DNA from: Pseudomonadaceae bacterium
GTDB lineage: Bacteria; Pseudomonadota; Gammaproteobacteria; Pseudomonadales; Pseudomonadaceae
Direction of reading: 5' to 3'
Assembly: GCA_007692485.1 (NCBI GenBank)
Contig: REBY01000046.1
Coordinates: 1 to 33,164 of the forward strand
Length of the DNA stretch: 33,164 nt
The notes under the pieces were generated by a model. It had not been told where the DNA came from, ran no database searches, and was given only the letters and a program-made list of their open reading frames with translations. The position numbers and the translations under genes were made by a program. Shown in pieces: positions 1-13,140 of this stretch; the stretch's first letter is position 1, and every line of letters begins with the position of its first letter.

Positions 1-1346
1 CGCTTCCAACCATTGATATTGCGCTGACGGGCTCGGGCCACACCTAGCGCAGCATCAGGCACATCTTGGTTGATCACTGAGCCTGCTGCTGTGGTTGCGT
101 TATCACCTACGCTTACCGGCGCAACAAGAGCAGTATTTGAACCAATAAACGCGTTGGCGCCAATATGCGTTTTATATTTGTTCACCCCATCGTAATTGCA
201 GGTAATAGTGCCGGCACCAACGTTGGCCTCTGCGCCTACACTGGCATCACCGACATAGGACAGGTGGTTGATCTTGGCTCCAGGCCCGATATCCACTTTT
301 TTGGTCTCGACAAAGTTACCGATTTTAGCCTGACTGGCCAACCGGGTACCCGGACGTAAACGGGCGTAAGGACCAACGACACAGTCGCTAGCCAATTCAG
401 CGCCGTCAATATGACTGAACGCCTTGATCACAGTGCCGCGCCCAATAACACAGTCCTTGAGCACGCAGTTAGGCTCAATGATCACACCATCAGCCAAAAC
501 AACCCGGCCTTCCAACACGACATTGATATCGATACTGATATCCTGGCCCACGCTGATCTCACCGCGAACATCCAGGCGTGCCGGATCTACCAGGGTGACA
601 CCTGCGGTCATCAGCTTTTCCGCCTGAAGGCGCTGGTAACTGCGTTCCAGGGTTGCCAGTTGCTGGCGGTTGTTGGCACCGAGAACTTCCTCCTCGGTGC
701 TGGCATGCGCTACTTCTACCGGCACGCCCTGCTCTACCGCTAAGGCCACAACATCGGTCAGATAGTACTCACCCTGAGCATTGTCACTGGATAAGCTGGT
801 TAACCAGTTGCTTATCTGACTACCCGGTAAGGCCATAATCCCGGTATTACCTTCACGTATAAGTCGTTGCTCTGCACTCGCGTCTTTCTGTTCAACAATC
901 GCCTGCACGCGACCTGCGGCATCGCGCACAATACGTCCATACCCACTGGGGTCATGCATCTGCACGGTCAACAGACCCAGTGCGGTGTCACCCGCCTGCT
1001 GGCTAAGCTGCCGCAAAGTATCTGCTTGCAGCAGCGGAACATCGCCGTAGAGCACCAGGACCTGCTCAGCCCCGTCTAATTGGGGCAATGCCTGAGCGAC
1101 AGCATGCCCGGTGCCCAGCTGCTCGGCTTGCACCACCCAGTTGATATCCGCCGCGGCCAATTGCTCGCGCACCCGTTCAGCACCATGTCCGATCACCACA
1201 TGTATCTGCTGCGGCTGCATTGCACGCGCACAGTCAAGCACATGCCCCAGCATTGGCTTACCCGCGACTGGGTGCAATACTTTGGGTAAGGTCGAGCGCA
1301 TGCGTGTGCCTTGTCCGGCAGCGAGAATGACAATATGCAGATTCAT
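1..1346 (-). CDS. glmU: Bifunctional GlmU: UDP-GlcNAc pyrophosphorylase / glucosamine-1-phosphate N-acetyltransferase (3' end cut by window)
   Basis: This cytoplasmic enzyme acetylates GlcN-1-P and then uridylates the product to UDP-GlcNAc, the precursor of peptidoglycan and LPS. The minus strand starts with ATG at 1346 and reads [16 protein letters not shown], the nucleotidyltransferase signature, followed by a [14 protein letters not shown] segment. The C-terminal half is a left-handed beta-helix with the acetyltransferase signature [10 protein letters not shown] near 165-215. The frame stays open to base 1, where it reads [11 protein letters not shown], the usual GlmU tail. About 448 residues are present, so only some six residues and the stop lie outside the window. 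It is the next gene after atpC, the normal pseudomonad position, but a hairpin terminator lies between them. A purine-rich AAGGGA stretch precedes the start. Confidence 0.97.
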   Translation of the reverse strand, partial: MNLHIVILAAGQGTRMRSTLPKVLHPVAGKPMLGHVLDCARAMQPQQIHVVIGHGAERVREQLAAADINWVVQAEQLGTGHAVAQALPQLDGAEQVLVLYGDVPLLQADTLRQLSQQAGDTALGLLTVQMHDPSGYGRIVRDAAGRVQAIVEQKDASAEQRLIREGNTGIMALPGSQISNWLTSLSSDNAQGEYYLTDVVALAVEQGVPVEVAHASTEEEVLGANNRQQLATLERSYQRLQAEKLMTAGVTLVDPARLDVRGEISVGQDISIDINVVLEGRVVLADGVIIEPNCVLKDCVIGRGTVIKAFSHIDGAELASDCVVGPYARLRPGTRLASQAKIGNFVETKKVDIGPGAKINHLSYVGDASVGAEANVGAGTITCNYDGVNKYKTHIGANAFIGSNTALVAPVSVGDNATTAAGSVINQDVPDAALGVARARQRNINGWK

Positions 1347-1473
1347 GGGGCATCCCTTTGCTTGTAACGTGAGTCAGAGGGGGATGATAGCAAAGGCAAG
1401 TTAAGCTAGCTGCCTGAGTTTGGCATTGAAGACCGGAGGCTGGAAGCGGTAATAGCCGCTTTTTGCGTTAAAG

Positions 1474-1499
1474 AAAAAGGCAGCCGAAGCTGCCTTTTT
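1474..1499 (-). terminator. Intrinsic terminator after the ATP synthase operon
   Basis: A GGCAGC/GCTGCC stem with a four-base loop lies at 1479-1494, flanked by A5 (1474-1478) and T5 (1495-1499). On the minus strand it lies five bases beyond the atpC stop and ends in a U-run, so it should end most atp transcription before glmU. It is symmetric and could also work on the plus strand. Confidence 0.85.
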
Positions 1500-1503
1500 G
1501 CGG

Positions 1504-1947
1504 TTACCGGTTGTTAAACGCCGGTCCACCGTATTTCTTGCGCATTTCTTGCACGGTCCGCAGCTGGGCTGCAGCCTCGGCGAGACGGGCTGAGGCCGAC
1601 CCATAGTCGAACTCGGCGCCTTTCTCGTTGAGCGCTTTCTCTGCGGCTTTTTTTGCTTCCACAGCAGCTGCTTCATCGATGTCACCAGCACGGATAGCCG
1701 TGTCGGCAAGCACCTTGACCATGCTCGGCTGAACTTCCAGGTAGCCACCAGAGATGTAATACACCTCTTCGCTGCCATCCTGACGGATCACCCGAACCGG
1801 ACCCGGCTTAAGATCGGTGAGCAGTGGTGTGTGACCGGGCAAAATACCCAGATCACCCATGTTGCCATGGGCCACGACCATTTCGACCCGGCCGGAGAAC
1901 AGCTCTTCTTCCGCGCTAACGATATCGCAGTGTACTGTCATAGCCAT
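1504..1947 (-). CDS. atpC: F1Fo ATP synthase epsilon subunit
   Basis: The epsilon subunit is part of the F1 central stalk, couples gamma rotation to the c-ring and can inhibit ATP hydrolysis. The 147-residue product starts [19 protein letters not shown] and has the N-terminal beta-sandwich (about residues 1-85, with [15 protein letters not shown]) followed by the alpha-helical hairpin rich in Ala and Glu. It is slightly longer than the roughly 140 residues usual in the family because of a short C-terminal extension ([13 protein letters not shown]). It is the last gene of the atp operon, 42 bases after atpD, and is followed by a terminator. Confidence 0.97.
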   Translation of the reverse strand: MAMTVHCDIVSAEEELFSGRVEMVVAHGNMGDLGILPGHTPLLTDLKPGPVRVIRQDGSEEVYYISGGYLEVQPSMVKVLADTAIRAGDIDEAAAVEAKKAAEKALNEKGAEFDYGSASARLAEAAAQLRTVQEMRKKYGGPAFNNR

Positions 1948-1989
1948 AATCTTGCCTCGGTTCTGCGCCCGCTTGCGCGGGCGCTACCA

Positions 1990-3381
<1,392 letters not shown>

Positions 3382-3403
3382 CTAAAAGTTTGAAACCTGA
3401 CCG

Positions 3404-4264
3404 TTAAACCGCGGCGGCGCCGCCGACGATTTCCGAAATTTCCTGGGTGATCGCTGACTGACGGGCTTTGTTGTAAATAAGCTGCAAGCTGCTGATGATA
3501 TCGCCAGCATTGTCAGTCGCACTCTTCATCGCAATCATCCGCGCTGCTTGTTCGCAAGCATTGTTCTCGATCACTGCCTGATAGATCTGGGACTCGATAT
3601 AACGAGTCAGCAGACCATCCAGCAGTAACTGGGCGTCGGGCTCATAGACATAATCCCAATGGCCCTGCAGCTCTTCCTTGCTGGTCGGAACCAGGGGAAT
3701 CAACTGCTCGACCTTGGGCTGCTGAACCATGGTATTTACAAACCCATTGGACACCAGATACAAGCGATCGATACGGCCTTCCTGGTAGCCATCGAGCATC
3801 ACTTTGATGCTGCCGATCAGATCATTCAGGGACGGTGCTTCGCCCAAATCAGTGATCGCTGCTACCACGTTGCCGCCAAAGCTGCGGAAGAAGCTGGCGC
3901 CTTTGCTACCGATCACACAGAGGTCGGTTTCAACGTCTTTATCACGCCATTCCTTCATGTTCTGGATCAATGCCTTGAACAGGTTACCGTTCAAGCCACC
4001 ACAGAGACCACGATCGGTACTCACCACGATATAGCCGACCCGTTTTACTGTGCGCTCCTGCATAAAGGAGTGCTTGTATTCCGGGTTGGCATTGGCCAGA
4101 TGGCCAATTACCTGGCGAATACGCTCAGCGTAAGGACGGCTGGCGGTCATGCGCTGTTGAGCCCTGCGCATTTTACTGACCGCCACCTTTTCCATGGCGC
4201 TGGTGATCTTCTGCGTACTTTTAATACTCGCAATCTTAGTGCGAATCTCTTTTGCGCCTGCCAT
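3404..4264 (-). CDS. atpG: F1Fo ATP synthase gamma subunit
   Basis: The gamma subunit is the rotating shaft of F1. The 286-residue product begins [28 protein letters not shown], the long N-terminal helix, and ends with the partner helix containing [34 protein letters not shown], which inserts into the alpha3beta3 ring. The central Rossmann-like part contains [11 protein letters not shown]. It lies between atpA (73 bases upstream) and atpD (34 bases downstream). Confidence 0.98.
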   Translation of the reverse strand: MAGAKEIRTKIASIKSTQKITSAMEKVAVSKMRRAQQRMTASRPYAERIRQVIGHLANANPEYKHSFMQERTVKRVGYIVVSTDRGLCGGLNGNLFKALIQNMKEWRDKDVETDLCVIGSKGASFFRSFGGNVVAAITDLGEAPSLNDLIGSIKVMLDGYQEGRIDRLYLVSNGFVNTMVQQPKVEQLIPLVPTSKEELQGHWDYVYEPDAQLLLDGLLTRYIESQIYQAVIENNACEQAARMIAMKSATDNAGDIISSLQLIYNKARQSAITQEISEIVGGAAAV

Positions 4265-4337
4265 ATGACACCTTTCAGGTTAGCCCGTAGCCGGGTCGCA
4301 CGAAGTGGAGCATGAAACAATCATGCCCCTACTCGGC

Positions 4338-5882
4338 TTACCAGCTTTGGGTTGCCTTGAAGTTCTCGATGCCAGACTTGATACCGGCTTCGATCTCGTC
4401 GTTATAGTCGCCCTTCTCGTTGATCTTGGCCATCAGATCGGCTTGATCACGTTTGAAGTAAGCGAGCAAAGCCTTCTCAAAGGCGCCGATCTTGTTCAGC
4501 TCGACGTCGGTCAAAAAGCCCTTCTCAGCGGCGAAAATGCTGACGGCCATCTCGGCAATCGACATCGGCGCATACTGGTTCTGTTTCATCAGCTCGGTCA
4601 CGCGCTGACCATGCTCCAGTTGCTTACGGGTCGCCTCATCGAGATCCGAAGCAAACTGAGCAAAAGCGGCCAGCTCACGGTACTGAGCCAAAGCGGTACG
4701 AATACCACCGGACAGTTTCTTGATGATCTTGGTCTGCGCTGAACCACCTACCCGAGATACCGAGACACCGGCGTTAACCGCTGGGCGCACGCCCGAGTTG
4801 AACAGGTTGGATTCAAGGAAGATCTGACCATCGGTGATTGAGATCACGTTGGTTGGTACGAAGGCAGATACGTCACCGGCCTGGGTTTCAATAATTGGCA
4901 AAGCGGTCAGTGAACCGGTCTTGCCTTTTACTGCACCCTTGGTGAACTGCTCGACGTAGTCTTCGTTGACGCGTGAGGCACGCTCAAGCAGACGACTGTG
5001 GAGATAGAAGACGTCACCCGGATAGGCTTCACGGCCCGGCGGACGACGCAGCAGCAGGGAGATCTGGCGATAAGCCACAGCCTGCTTGGACAAATCATCA
5101 TAAATGATCAGTGCGTCTTCACCGCGATCACGGAAGTACTCACCCATGGTGCAGCCGGCATAAGGTGCCAGGAACTGCAGGGAAGCCGGATCGGAGGCAG
5201 AAGCGGCGACGATGATGGTGTGATCCAGCGCGCCATGCTCTTCCAGCTTACGTACCACGCCTGCGATGGTCGATTGCTTCTGACCAACAGCCACGTAAAT
5301 ACACTTAACGCCGGAACCTTTCTGGTTGATGATGGCGTCAATTGCCATCGCCGTCTTACCCGTCTGGCGGTCACCAATGATCAGCTCACGCTGACCACGA
5401 CCGACCGGAATCATCGCATCGACTGACTTGTAGCCAGTCTGGATGGGCTGATCAACCGACTTACGCCAGATCACACCGGGGGCGACTTTCTCGACCGCAT
5501 CGGTTTCTTTGGCGTCGATAGTGCCCTTGCCGTCCAGCGGGTTACCCAGTGCGTCAACAACGCGACCCAGCAACTCGGGGCCGACCGGTACTTCCAGAAT
5601 ACGACCGGTACACTTAGCGGTCATACCTTCGGTCAAAGTCTGGTAATCACCCAGAATTACTGCGCCAACCGAGTCCTGCTCCAGGTTCAGTGCCATACCA
5701 TAGACACTGTCAGGGAACTCGATCATTTCACCGTACATCACATCGGCCAGGCCGTGGATACGGACAATACCGTCAGATACACTGACGACGGTACCGACAT
5801 TGCGAGCTTGAGAAGACACATCGAGTTGATCGATGCGCTTCTTGATAATTTCGCTAATTTCGGAAGGATTCAATTGCTGCAT
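4338..5882 (-). CDS. atpA: F1Fo ATP synthase alpha subunit
   Basis: This is the non-catalytic nucleotide-binding subunit of F1. The 514-residue product has an N-terminal beta-barrel, a P-loop GDRQTGKT at residues 170-177, the conserved segment [20 protein letters not shown] near 280-298, and the arginine finger (about Arg377) in the VSVSRVGG segment that completes the beta-subunit site. The N-terminus [20 protein letters not shown] is the helix that binds delta. Length and motifs are typical. It follows atpH by 15 bases in the operon. Confidence 0.99.
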   Translation of the reverse strand: MQQLNPSEISEIIKKRIDQLDVSSQARNVGTVVSVSDGIVRIHGLADVMYGEMIEFPDSVYGMALNLEQDSVGAVILGDYQTLTEGMTAKCTGRILEVPVGPELLGRVVDALGNPLDGKGTIDAKETDAVEKVAPGVIWRKSVDQPIQTGYKSVDAMIPVGRGQRELIIGDRQTGKTAMAIDAIINQKGSGVKCIYVAVGQKQSTIAGVVRKLEEHGALDHTIIVAASASDPASLQFLAPYAGCTMGEYFRDRGEDALIIYDDLSKQAVAYRQISLLLRRPPGREAYPGDVFYLHSRLLERASRVNEDYVEQFTKGAVKGKTGSLTALPIIETQAGDVSAFVPTNVISITDGQIFLESNLFNSGVRPAVNAGVSVSRVGGSAQTKIIKKLSGGIRTALAQYRELAAFAQFASDLDEATRKQLEHGQRVTELMKQNQYAPMSIAEMAVSIFAAEKGFLTDVELNKIGAFEKALLAYFKRDQADLMAKINEKGDYNDEIEAGIKSGIENFKATQSW

Positions 5883-5897
5883 GCCATGTCCCTCAAA

Positions 5898-6434
5898 TCA
5901 GGATTTCAACGCGTCTGCAAGCTTTACCAGCTTGCCGCGGACCGAACCATCGATAACCAGATCACCCGCCCGGATCACCACACCGCCCAATAGCGCGGGG
6001 TTGATCGTCAACTGCGGGGTTACTGCCCGGTCCAAGCGCTTAGACAGCGCAGTTACCAGCGTTTTCTGTTGATCTTCGCTCAGCTCGAAGGCACTTTCGA
6101 CTTCGACTGCAATGCTCCGATCGTGCTCCGCCTTGTGTTGCTCATAGAGCTCGGCGATAACCGGGATCAGGGGCAGCCGGTCATGATCAGCCAAGGTACG
6201 GATAAAGTTTCCGAACCCCGCATCAACATGACCTTCACACACCATCAGCAGGTCGTCAGCCTTGCGCGCCTGAGTCAAGCTCGGGTTGCGCACTCTATGT
6301 GCAAAGGCCGCATCGGCCATAACAGCACTGGCCAAGGCCAGCATACCGGACCAGGCATCAAGTGCCTGCGCGGCGGCTGCATGTTCGAATGCGGCTTTGG
6401 CGTAAGGCCGAGCTAGCGTATTCATAGTAGCCAT
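5898..6434 (-). CDS. atpH: F1Fo ATP synthase delta subunit
   Basis: The delta subunit joins the top of F1 to the b-subunit stator. The 178-residue product carries the N-terminal helical bundle starting TLARPYAKAAFEHA and the C-terminal segment LLGGVVIRAGDLVIDGSVRGKL, both typical of the OSCP/delta family. ATG codons occur at 6434 and 6425. The first is preferred because a GAGGCGAG ribosome-binding stretch lies just upstream, while the second has none. It starts 12 bases after the atpF stop. Confidence 0.97.
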   Translation of the reverse strand: MATMNTLARPYAKAAFEHAAAAQALDAWSGMLALASAVMADAAFAHRVRNPSLTQARKADDLLMVCEGHVDAGFGNFIRTLADHDRLPLIPVIAELYEQHKAEHDRSIAVEVESAFELSEDQQKTLVTALSKRLDRAVTPQLTINPALLGGVVIRAGDLVIDGSVRGKLVKLADALKS

Positions 6435-6446
6435 CGCTCGCCTCGC

Positions 6447-6917
6447 TTAGAGTTGTGAGGCCAGTTTGTTGACCAGCTCACTATGGGCCTTGGAATCGAT
6501 TTCCGACTCCAGAATATGCTCAGCACCTTTGACCGCCAGCACGGCGACCTCAGCACGGAGTTGTTCTTTGGCGCGATTGATCTCCTGGTCGATTTCGGCC
6601 TTGGCCGACTCGATCAGACGCTCACCTTCGGAACGTGCTTGTTGCTTGGCTTCCTCAATAATCTGGTTAGCGCTTTTGTTCGCCTTGTCCAGAATCTGGG
6701 CTGCCTGTTCCTTGGTGCCACGAAGGGTATCCGCAGCTTTGTCCTGAGCCAGACTCAGGTCACGCTGAGCGCGGCTTGCCGCGTCCAGACCTTCAGCGAT
6801 TTTTTTCTGGCGTTCATCCATGGCAGCCGTGATCGGCGGCCATACAAACTTCATGCAGAACCAGACAAAAAGAGCGAAGGCAATCGTTTGACCAAAAACA
6901 GTCAAGTTAATATCCAC
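6447..6917 (-). CDS. atpF: F1Fo ATP synthase b subunit (stator)
   Basis: The b subunit is the peripheral stalk. The 156-residue product has one N-terminal membrane helix (about residues 5-27, [23 protein letters not shown]) and a long charged coiled coil rich in Ala, Glu, Lys and Arg, with [22 protein letters not shown] near the C-terminus that contacts delta. Length is normal. It is separated from the upstream atpE by 91 bases containing two hairpins, the widest gap within the downstream part of the operon. Confidence 0.97.
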   Translation of the reverse strand: MDINLTVFGQTIAFALFVWFCMKFVWPPITAAMDERQKKIAEGLDAASRAQRDLSLAQDKAADTLRGTKEQAAQILDKANKSANQIIEEAKQQARSEGERLIESAKAEIDQEINRAKEQLRAEVAVLAVKGAEHILESEIDSKAHSELVNKLASQL

Positions 6918-6969
6918 AGCGATTTACCTCGTGCTATTTGTTAATTCCCAGGTACTCAGAGTCGATTAA

Positions 6970-7007
6970 GGCAGGGCTAAAGCCCTGCCTGCTATCGAAA
7001 ACGATAG
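6970..7007 (-). promoter_or_regulatory. Two tandem hairpins in the atpE-atpF intergenic gap
   Basis: Read on the minus-strand mRNA, the first hairpin (6992-7007) has a CTATCG stem and a four-base loop and begins two bases after the atpE stop. The second (6970-6989) pairs GGCAGGGCT with AGCCCTGCC almost without a loop, and only two T follow it. The missing U-tract argues against a strong terminator. An RNA 3' stabiliser or partial attenuator for the high-copy c subunit is the likely role (inference). Confidence 0.6.
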
Positions 7008-7008
7008 A

Positions 7009-7269
<261 letters not shown>

Positions 7270-7303
7270 TTAAGTTGCAGTTGGTTGAAAAGGTATTACT
7301 ACA

Positions 7304-8541
<1,238 letters not shown>

Positions 8542-8632
8542 TTACCCTGCCTGCCTGTCAAAAAACGTGTTCGGGCCAGGAACACTTTGCTGCAACAATC
8601 CGGTGCATTTACAAGGCCAAAATAGCGCGAGG

Positions 8633-8661
8633 AGTATAGGGCGAATAGCCTTGGCGTTCAA
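8633..8661 (-). promoter_or_regulatory. Sigma70-type promoter of the atp operon
   Basis: On the minus strand TTGAAC (8656-8661) and TATACT (8633-8638) are separated by exactly 17 bases. They lie in the non-coding gap between parB and atpI, about 90 bases upstream of the atpI start. This lets the ATP synthase operon be expressed independently of mnmG-rsmG-parAB. Confidence 0.75.
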
Positions 8662-8699
8662 CCGTAGTGGTAGAAAATTCAATGTGCTCACCCCTATGT

Positions 8700-8722
8700 G
8701 TCGCGGCTTACCAGCCAGCGAC
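8700..8722. repeat. Short hairpin downstream of parB
   Basis: On the minus strand GTCGC pairs with GCGAC and GGCT pairs with AGCC across a GGTA loop, with one bulged T. It lies 15 bases after the parB stop and has no T-run, so it is at most a weak terminator or RNA end-stabiliser. Confidence 0.4.
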
Positions 8723-8737
8723 CGCTTAGCCACGCGC

Positions 8738-9607
8738 TTATTTGATATGTGCCAGGACTCCGTCCAGTTCATCCAGCGAGCTGTAACTAATGACCAGTTT
8801 GCCTTTACCACGAGCCCCGTGCTGAATTTTCACCTCGGCACCAAGACGTTCGGATAGATCGCTCTGCAGGTGCTCGATATTCGGATCCGGGCGTTGATTG
8901 GTCTGTGTTTGCCGCGGTTTGAGTAGCTGACGGACCAGCGCTTCGGTCTGTCGTACGGTCAGCCCTTTGGCTACAACCTGGCGGGCTGCAGCAGTCTGCT
9001 CATCGAGCGGGAGACCCAGCAGGGCACGGGCATGGCCCATTTCAATATCGCCGCGCTCAAGCAGCAATTTGACGTCATCCGGCAAAGCCATCAGGCGTAA
9101 CAGGTTGGTGATGCTGACCCGCGACTTACCCACGGCATTGGCCACTTGTTGCTGGGTCAGCTCGAATTCCTGCTGCAGACGGTGCAGCGCCATGGCCTCT
9201 TCAATCGGGTTGAGATCTTCGCGCTGAATATTCTCGATCAGCGCCATCGCAATCGCGGCTTCATCAGCCACGTCACGGATCACCGCCGGGATATGATCCA
9301 GACCGGCCTGCTGCGTAGCCCGCCAGCGGCGCTCACCGGCAATGATTTCATAGCGGCCACCGTCAATCGGGCGGACCACAATGGGTTGCATCACACCTTG
9401 GGCCTTGATCGATTCAGCCAGCTCTTCCAGTGCCTGCGGGTCCATATCCCGACGCGGTTGATACTTACCGCGCTGAATCAGATCAACCGGCAAGTCTTTG
9501 AGCAGGTGATCCTGCTGCAATTCGCCGTCGTGCTGACCTTGCGGGGCAGTGCTCTGTCCCAGCAAGGCATCCAGTCCTCGTCCCAAGCCACGTTTCTTGG
9601 CCGCCAT
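8738..9607 (-). CDS. parB: Chromosome-partitioning protein ParB
   Basis: ParB is a CTP-dependent DNA clamp that loads at parS and spreads to organise and segregate the origin. The 289-residue product begins MAAKKRGLGRGLDALLG, the N-terminal ParA-contact region. The CTP-binding motif GERRWRA is at residues 91-97 and ENIQRE is at 125-130. A helix-turn-helix (FELTQQQVANAVGKSRVSITNLLRLMALP) is near 153-181, followed by a C-terminal dimerisation domain. It follows parA by 23 bases. Two perfect parS sites occur about 14-15 kb away inside recF. Confidence 0.98.
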   Translation of the reverse strand: MAAKKRGLGRGLDALLGQSTAPQGQHDGELQQDHLLKDLPVDLIQRGKYQPRRDMDPQALEELAESIKAQGVMQPIVVRPIDGGRYEIIAGERRWRATQQAGLDHIPAVIRDVADEAAIAMALIENIQREDLNPIEEAMALHRLQQEFELTQQQVANAVGKSRVSITNLLRLMALPDDVKLLLERGDIEMGHARALLGLPLDEQTAAARQVVAKGLTVRQTEALVRQLLKPRQTQTNQRPDPNIEHLQSDLSERLGAEVKIQHGARGKGKLVISYSSLDELDGVLAHIK

Positions 9608-9630
9608 GGCGCTAATGTCCTTCGTTCTTG

Positions 9631-10434
9631 TTAATCGGTTACCGGAGCCGGTTGTTGTTTGCCGGCTGCCTGCTTGCTGCGTCGAATCAATTCACCCGCC
9701 ATGGCCAGATAGGCCACTGCACCACGGGATTGCTTGTCATAAACCAACGCGGGCATACCAAAACTCGGTGCTTCGGCCAGTCGTACGTTGCGCGGAATCA
9801 CGGTCTGGTATAACTGATCCGCAAAGTGCTGGCTAAGCTGGGCCGACACATCCTGAGTCAGGCTGTTGCGCGGGTCGTACATGGTGCGCAGCAAACCTTC
9901 AATCTGCAAGCCGGGATTCAACACACTGGTAATGCGATTGATGGTAGTAATCAGCGCTGAAAGACCTTCCAGCGCGTAATACTCACATTGCATGGGGATG
10001 ATGACGCCATCGGCAGCGACCAAGCCATTGACGGTGAGCATATTCAGCGACGGCGGACAATCGATGATGATGTAATCATATTTGCTGCGCACATTGGTCA
10101 AGGCGTAGCGCAAACGACTTTCTTTCATCTTGATATCAAGCAGCTCGACTTCTGCCGCAGTGAGATCGCCATTGGCCGGCAACAAGTCGTAACCGCCATG
10201 TTCTGAGGCAACTACGGTATCGGTGAAGTTACTACGCCCGGTAAGCAACTCATAAACCGAGTTATCCAGTTCGCTCTTGTCGATGCCACTACCCATGGTG
10301 GCATTGCCCTGAGGATCCAGGTCAACCAAGAGTACTTTGCGCTTGGTGGCGGCCAGTGAGGCAGCCAGATTGATACTGGTGGTCGTCTTGCCGACACCGC
10401 CTTTCTGGTTGGCTATGGCCAATACCTTGCCCAC
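9631..10434 (-). CDS. parA: Chromosome-partitioning ATPase ParA (Soj)
   Basis: This Walker-type ATPase binds DNA non-specifically and drives ParB-parS complexes apart. The 267-residue product has the deviant Walker A box KGGVGKTT at residues 11-18, LLVDLDPQGNAT (switch I) just before residue 50, and YDYIIIDCPPSL (Walker B). It lacks the N-terminal helix-turn-helix of plasmid type Ia ParA, so it is the chromosomal type. It starts with GTG at 10434, preceded at proper spacing by a full AGGAGG ribosome-binding site. It begins nine bases after the rsmG stop, within one operon. Confidence 0.98.
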   Translation of the reverse strand: MGKVLAIANQKGGVGKTTTSINLAASLAATKRKVLLVDLDPQGNATMGSGIDKSELDNSVYELLTGRSNFTDTVVASEHGGYDLLPANGDLTAAEVELLDIKMKESRLRYALTNVRSKYDYIIIDCPPSLNMLTVNGLVAADGVIIPMQCEYYALEGLSALITTINRITSVLNPGLQIEGLLRTMYDPRNSLTQDVSAQLSQHFADQLYQTVIPRNVRLAEAPSFGMPALVYDKQSRGAVAYLAMAGELIRRSKQAAGKQQPAPVTD

Positions 10435-10443
10435 TCTGACCTC

Positions 10444-11088
10444 CTATGCGTTCTGCTCATCCGGCTGTCGTTGCAGTATCAACAGATGGCGACTGCCCTG
10501 ACAACCCGGTACCTGCAAGGCATGACTGGCAAGCAGTTGAAAATCCATTGGCAGGGCGGCCAATTCATCGGCGGGATATTGCCCCTTCATGGCTAACCAG
10601 CGCGTGGTCGGTTTGGCCAAGTGACGGGTCAACTGGACAAAATCACTCAACGCGCTGAAGGCTCGGGAAACAATACCATCGAATGGCTGCTCAGGGCCAA
10701 AAGCTTCGACTCGGGTATTCACCACCGTCAAATTATTCAGCTTGAGCTCGATCCTGGCCTGGGTCAAAAAACGGGTTTTCTTGCCGTTGCTGTCAAGCAG
10801 GGTAAAGCTGGATGCAGGTTGCATGATGGCAAGGATCAGGCCTGGCATACCGCCACCGCTTCCCACATCCAGCCAATTGCCAGGTTCGATATAGGGCAGA
10901 ATACTCAGACTATCGAGCAAATGCCGGCTAACCATTTCATCCGGATCCCGCACTGCGGTGAGGTTATACGCCTTGTTCCATTTGTTCAGCAGGGCCATAT
11001 AGGCGAGCAACTGTTCGACTTGTGTGTCACTCAGCTCAAGCCCTAATTGTCTGGCTCCCTGACGCAGTTCCCTGGCGTGGTCAGTCAT
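10444..11088 (-). CDS. rsmG: 16S rRNA (guanine-527-N7)-methyltransferase RsmG (GidB)
   Basis: RsmG uses S-adenosylmethionine to methylate G527 of 16S rRNA, and its loss gives low-level streptomycin resistance in other bacteria. The 214-residue product contains the SAM-binding motif [12 protein letters not shown] at residues 73-84 and the upstream family segment [21 protein letters not shown] (41-61, final residue approximate). Length is normal. It lies four bases after mnmG and nine before parA, the conserved gidA-gidB-parA-parB cluster. Confidence 0.97.
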   Translation of the reverse strand: MTDHARELRQGARQLGLELSDTQVEQLLAYMALLNKWNKAYNLTAVRDPDEMVSRHLLDSLSILPYIEPGNWLDVGSGGGMPGLILAIMQPASSFTLLDSNGKKTRFLTQARIELKLNNLTVVNTRVEAFGPEQPFDGIVSRAFSALSDFVQLTRHLAKPTTRWLAMKGQYPADELAALPMDFQLLASHALQVPGCQGSRHLLILQRQPDEQNA

Positions 11089-11092
11089 GCCT

Positions 11093-12991
11093 TCACGCCT
11101 CCTGGGCCAGACGGCGACCGCCCAATGCGTTGCGTTTTTTCAGATGGATCAACAGCAAACTGATAGCAGCCGGGGTAACCCCGGGGATACGCGAAGCCTG
11201 GCCCAGGGTTTGCGGACGGACATCAGCCAGTTTGTGGCGAATCTCATTCGACAGGCCGTTCAGCGCGGCATAGTCCAGGTCCTCAGGCAATGCCGTCCCT
11301 TCATGTTGGCGCAGCTTGTCAATCTCATCCTGCTGACGTTCGATATAGCCAGCGTATTTGCATTGGATCTCAACTTGTTCTGCAGCATCGCTGGCAACAT
11401 CACTGGCGCCAGTGAGTTCGCACAAAGCGGAATAATCAACTTCCGGACGGCGCAACAGATCGAGCAAATTATATTCATGATTCAATGGCGTGCCATAACG
11501 TTTGGCAAAAGCCTGACCTTCAGGGCTACTGGGTTGTACCCAAGTACCACGCAAACGCTGGGTTTCCTGCTCAATGGCTTCACGCTTGCTACTGAACACT
11601 GACCAGCGATGATCGTCCACCAGACCCAATTCACGGCCCTTTTCGGTCAGACGCAGATCGGCATTATCTTCACGCAGGACCAAGCGATATTCCGCTCGTG
11701 AGGTAAACATGCGATAAGGCTCACGAGTTCCCATAGTAATCAGGTCATCCACCAAGACGCCGATGTAGGCTTCATCACGTCGGGGGCACCAGGCTTCCTC
11801 ACCCTTGGCCCGGCGTGCGGCGTTAAGACCGGCTAACAACCCTTGGGCAGCTGCTTCTTCGTAACCGGTAGTCCCATTGATCTGACCGGCAAAGAACAGG
11901 CCATCAATCACCTTGGTTTCCAGTGAGTATTTCAAATCTTGCGGGTTGAAATAATCGTATTCGATAGCATAGCCAGGACGCAGGATATGCGCATTTTCCA
12001 GCCCCTGGATTGAGCGCACGATTTGCAATTGCACGTCAAAGGGTAGGCTGGTGGAAATGCCATTGGGATAGAGCTCGTGGGTAGTCAGGCCCTCGGGTTC
12101 GATAAACACCTGATGCTGATTTTTGTCGGCAAAGCGGTGAATCTTGTCTTCAATCGATGGGCAATAGCGCGGGCCAATCCCTTCAATAACCCCGGTGTAC
12201 ATGGGCGATCGATCGAGATTCTGGCGAATAATCTCGTGGGTTTTTTCGTTGGTGTAGGTAATCCAGCAATTGACTTGCTCGGGGTGCTCTTCCACTGACC
12301 CCATGAACGACATCACCGGTAAGGGGGTATCTCCCGGTTGCGCCTGCATCTGGCTGTAATCCACGGTTTTACCGTCAATCCGTGGTGGCGTGCCGGTTTT
12401 CAACCGATCAACGCGCAGGGGGAGTTCACGTAAGCGATCAGCCAGGGCTATGGCTGGTGGGTCACCGGCGCGGCCACCCGAGTAATTGTCCAGACCAATA
12501 TGGATTTTACCGCCCAGAAAAGTACCTGCGGTCAAAACCACATTATCCGCCTTGAAACGCAGGCCCATCTGCGTCACCACGCCCTTGGTCTGGCCTTGCT
12601 CGACAATCAGGTCATCACAGGCTTGCTGGAAGATCGACAAGTTGGGCTGGTTTTCCAGAATCTCGCGAATGGCCGCCTTGTACAGCACGCGATCAGCTTG
12701 GGCGCGAGTGGCTCGTACTGCTGGTCCCTTACGGCTGTTGAGTACACGAAACTGGATACCAGCACGATCGGTTGCCTTGGCCATTGCACCGCCCAAGGCA
12801 TCAATTTCCTTGACCAGATGGCTTTTACCAATGCCACCAATGGCCGGGTTACAGCTCATCTGACCGAGGGTTTCCACGTTGTGGCTGAGAAGCAGGGTTT
12901 TGCAGCCCATACGTGCAGACGCCAGTGCAGCTTCGGTACCGGCATGGCCGCCACCGACGACAATCACGTCAAAACGTTCGGGATAGTCCAC
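11093..12991 (-). CDS. mnmG: tRNA wobble-uridine carboxymethylaminomethyl synthase MnmG (GidA)
   Basis: MnmG is an FAD enzyme that, with MnmE, adds the carboxymethylaminomethyl group to U34 of certain tRNAs. The 632-residue product has the dinucleotide-binding motif [12 protein letters not shown] starting at residue 13, the family signature [11 protein letters not shown] with the catalytic cysteine at residue 277, and a C-terminal helical domain that binds MnmE. Translation starts with GTG at 12991 behind a GAGG ribosome-binding site. Its partner mnmE is about 3 kb away rather than adjacent, because of an inserted cassette. Confidence 0.98.
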   Translation of the reverse strand: MDYPERFDVIVVGGGHAGTEAALASARMGCKTLLLSHNVETLGQMSCNPAIGGIGKSHLVKEIDALGGAMAKATDRAGIQFRVLNSRKGPAVRATRAQADRVLYKAAIREILENQPNLSIFQQACDDLIVEQGQTKGVVTQMGLRFKADNVVLTAGTFLGGKIHIGLDNYSGGRAGDPPAIALADRLRELPLRVDRLKTGTPPRIDGKTVDYSQMQAQPGDTPLPVMSFMGSVEEHPEQVNCWITYTNEKTHEIIRQNLDRSPMYTGVIEGIGPRYCPSIEDKIHRFADKNQHQVFIEPEGLTTHELYPNGISTSLPFDVQLQIVRSIQGLENAHILRPGYAIEYDYFNPQDLKYSLETKVIDGLFFAGQINGTTGYEEAAAQGLLAGLNAARRAKGEEAWCPRRDEAYIGVLVDDLITMGTREPYRMFTSRAEYRLVLREDNADLRLTEKGRELGLVDDHRWSVFSSKREAIEQETQRLRGTWVQPSSPEGQAFAKRYGTPLNHEYNLLDLLRRPEVDYSALCELTGASDVASDAAEQVEIQCKYAGYIERQQDEIDKLRQHEGTALPEDLDYAALNGLSNEIRHKLADVRPQTLGQASRIPGVTPAAISLLLIHLKKRNALGGRRLAQEA

Positions 12992-13035
12992 AAAACACCT
13001 CGTTGCCCGGGTCTTCGGGCGTGGAAAAGGGGCTG

Positions 13036-13064
13036 ATTATAGGCGCTCAGTAAGAAAATTGCAG
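13036..13064 (-). promoter_or_regulatory. Probable promoter of mnmG-rsmG-parAB
   Basis: On the minus strand a perfect TATAAT (13036-13041) lies 44 bases upstream of the GTG start. A weak -35, CTGCAA (13059-13064), lies 17 bases before it. The promoter sits at the edge of the DnaA-box cluster, so DnaA binding or origin melting could affect it (inference). Confidence 0.6.
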
Positions 13065-13140
13065 CCATTGACTGTTTGTTTTTTGTACAGCTTAGTTTGT
13101 GTGCGTGGTTGACTGGGTATAAGCGGAGTTCTAATCAAAC

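Noticed and set aside
1445-1464. AGCGG/CCGCT hairpin with a T-run on the plus strand
   Set aside because: No plus-strand gene ends here, the stem is only five pairs, and the stronger terminator at 1474-1499 already explains the gap.
3659-4315. 218-codon open frame on the plus strand opposite atpG
   Set aside because: It lies antisense to atpG, has no recognisable motif or convincing ribosome-binding site.
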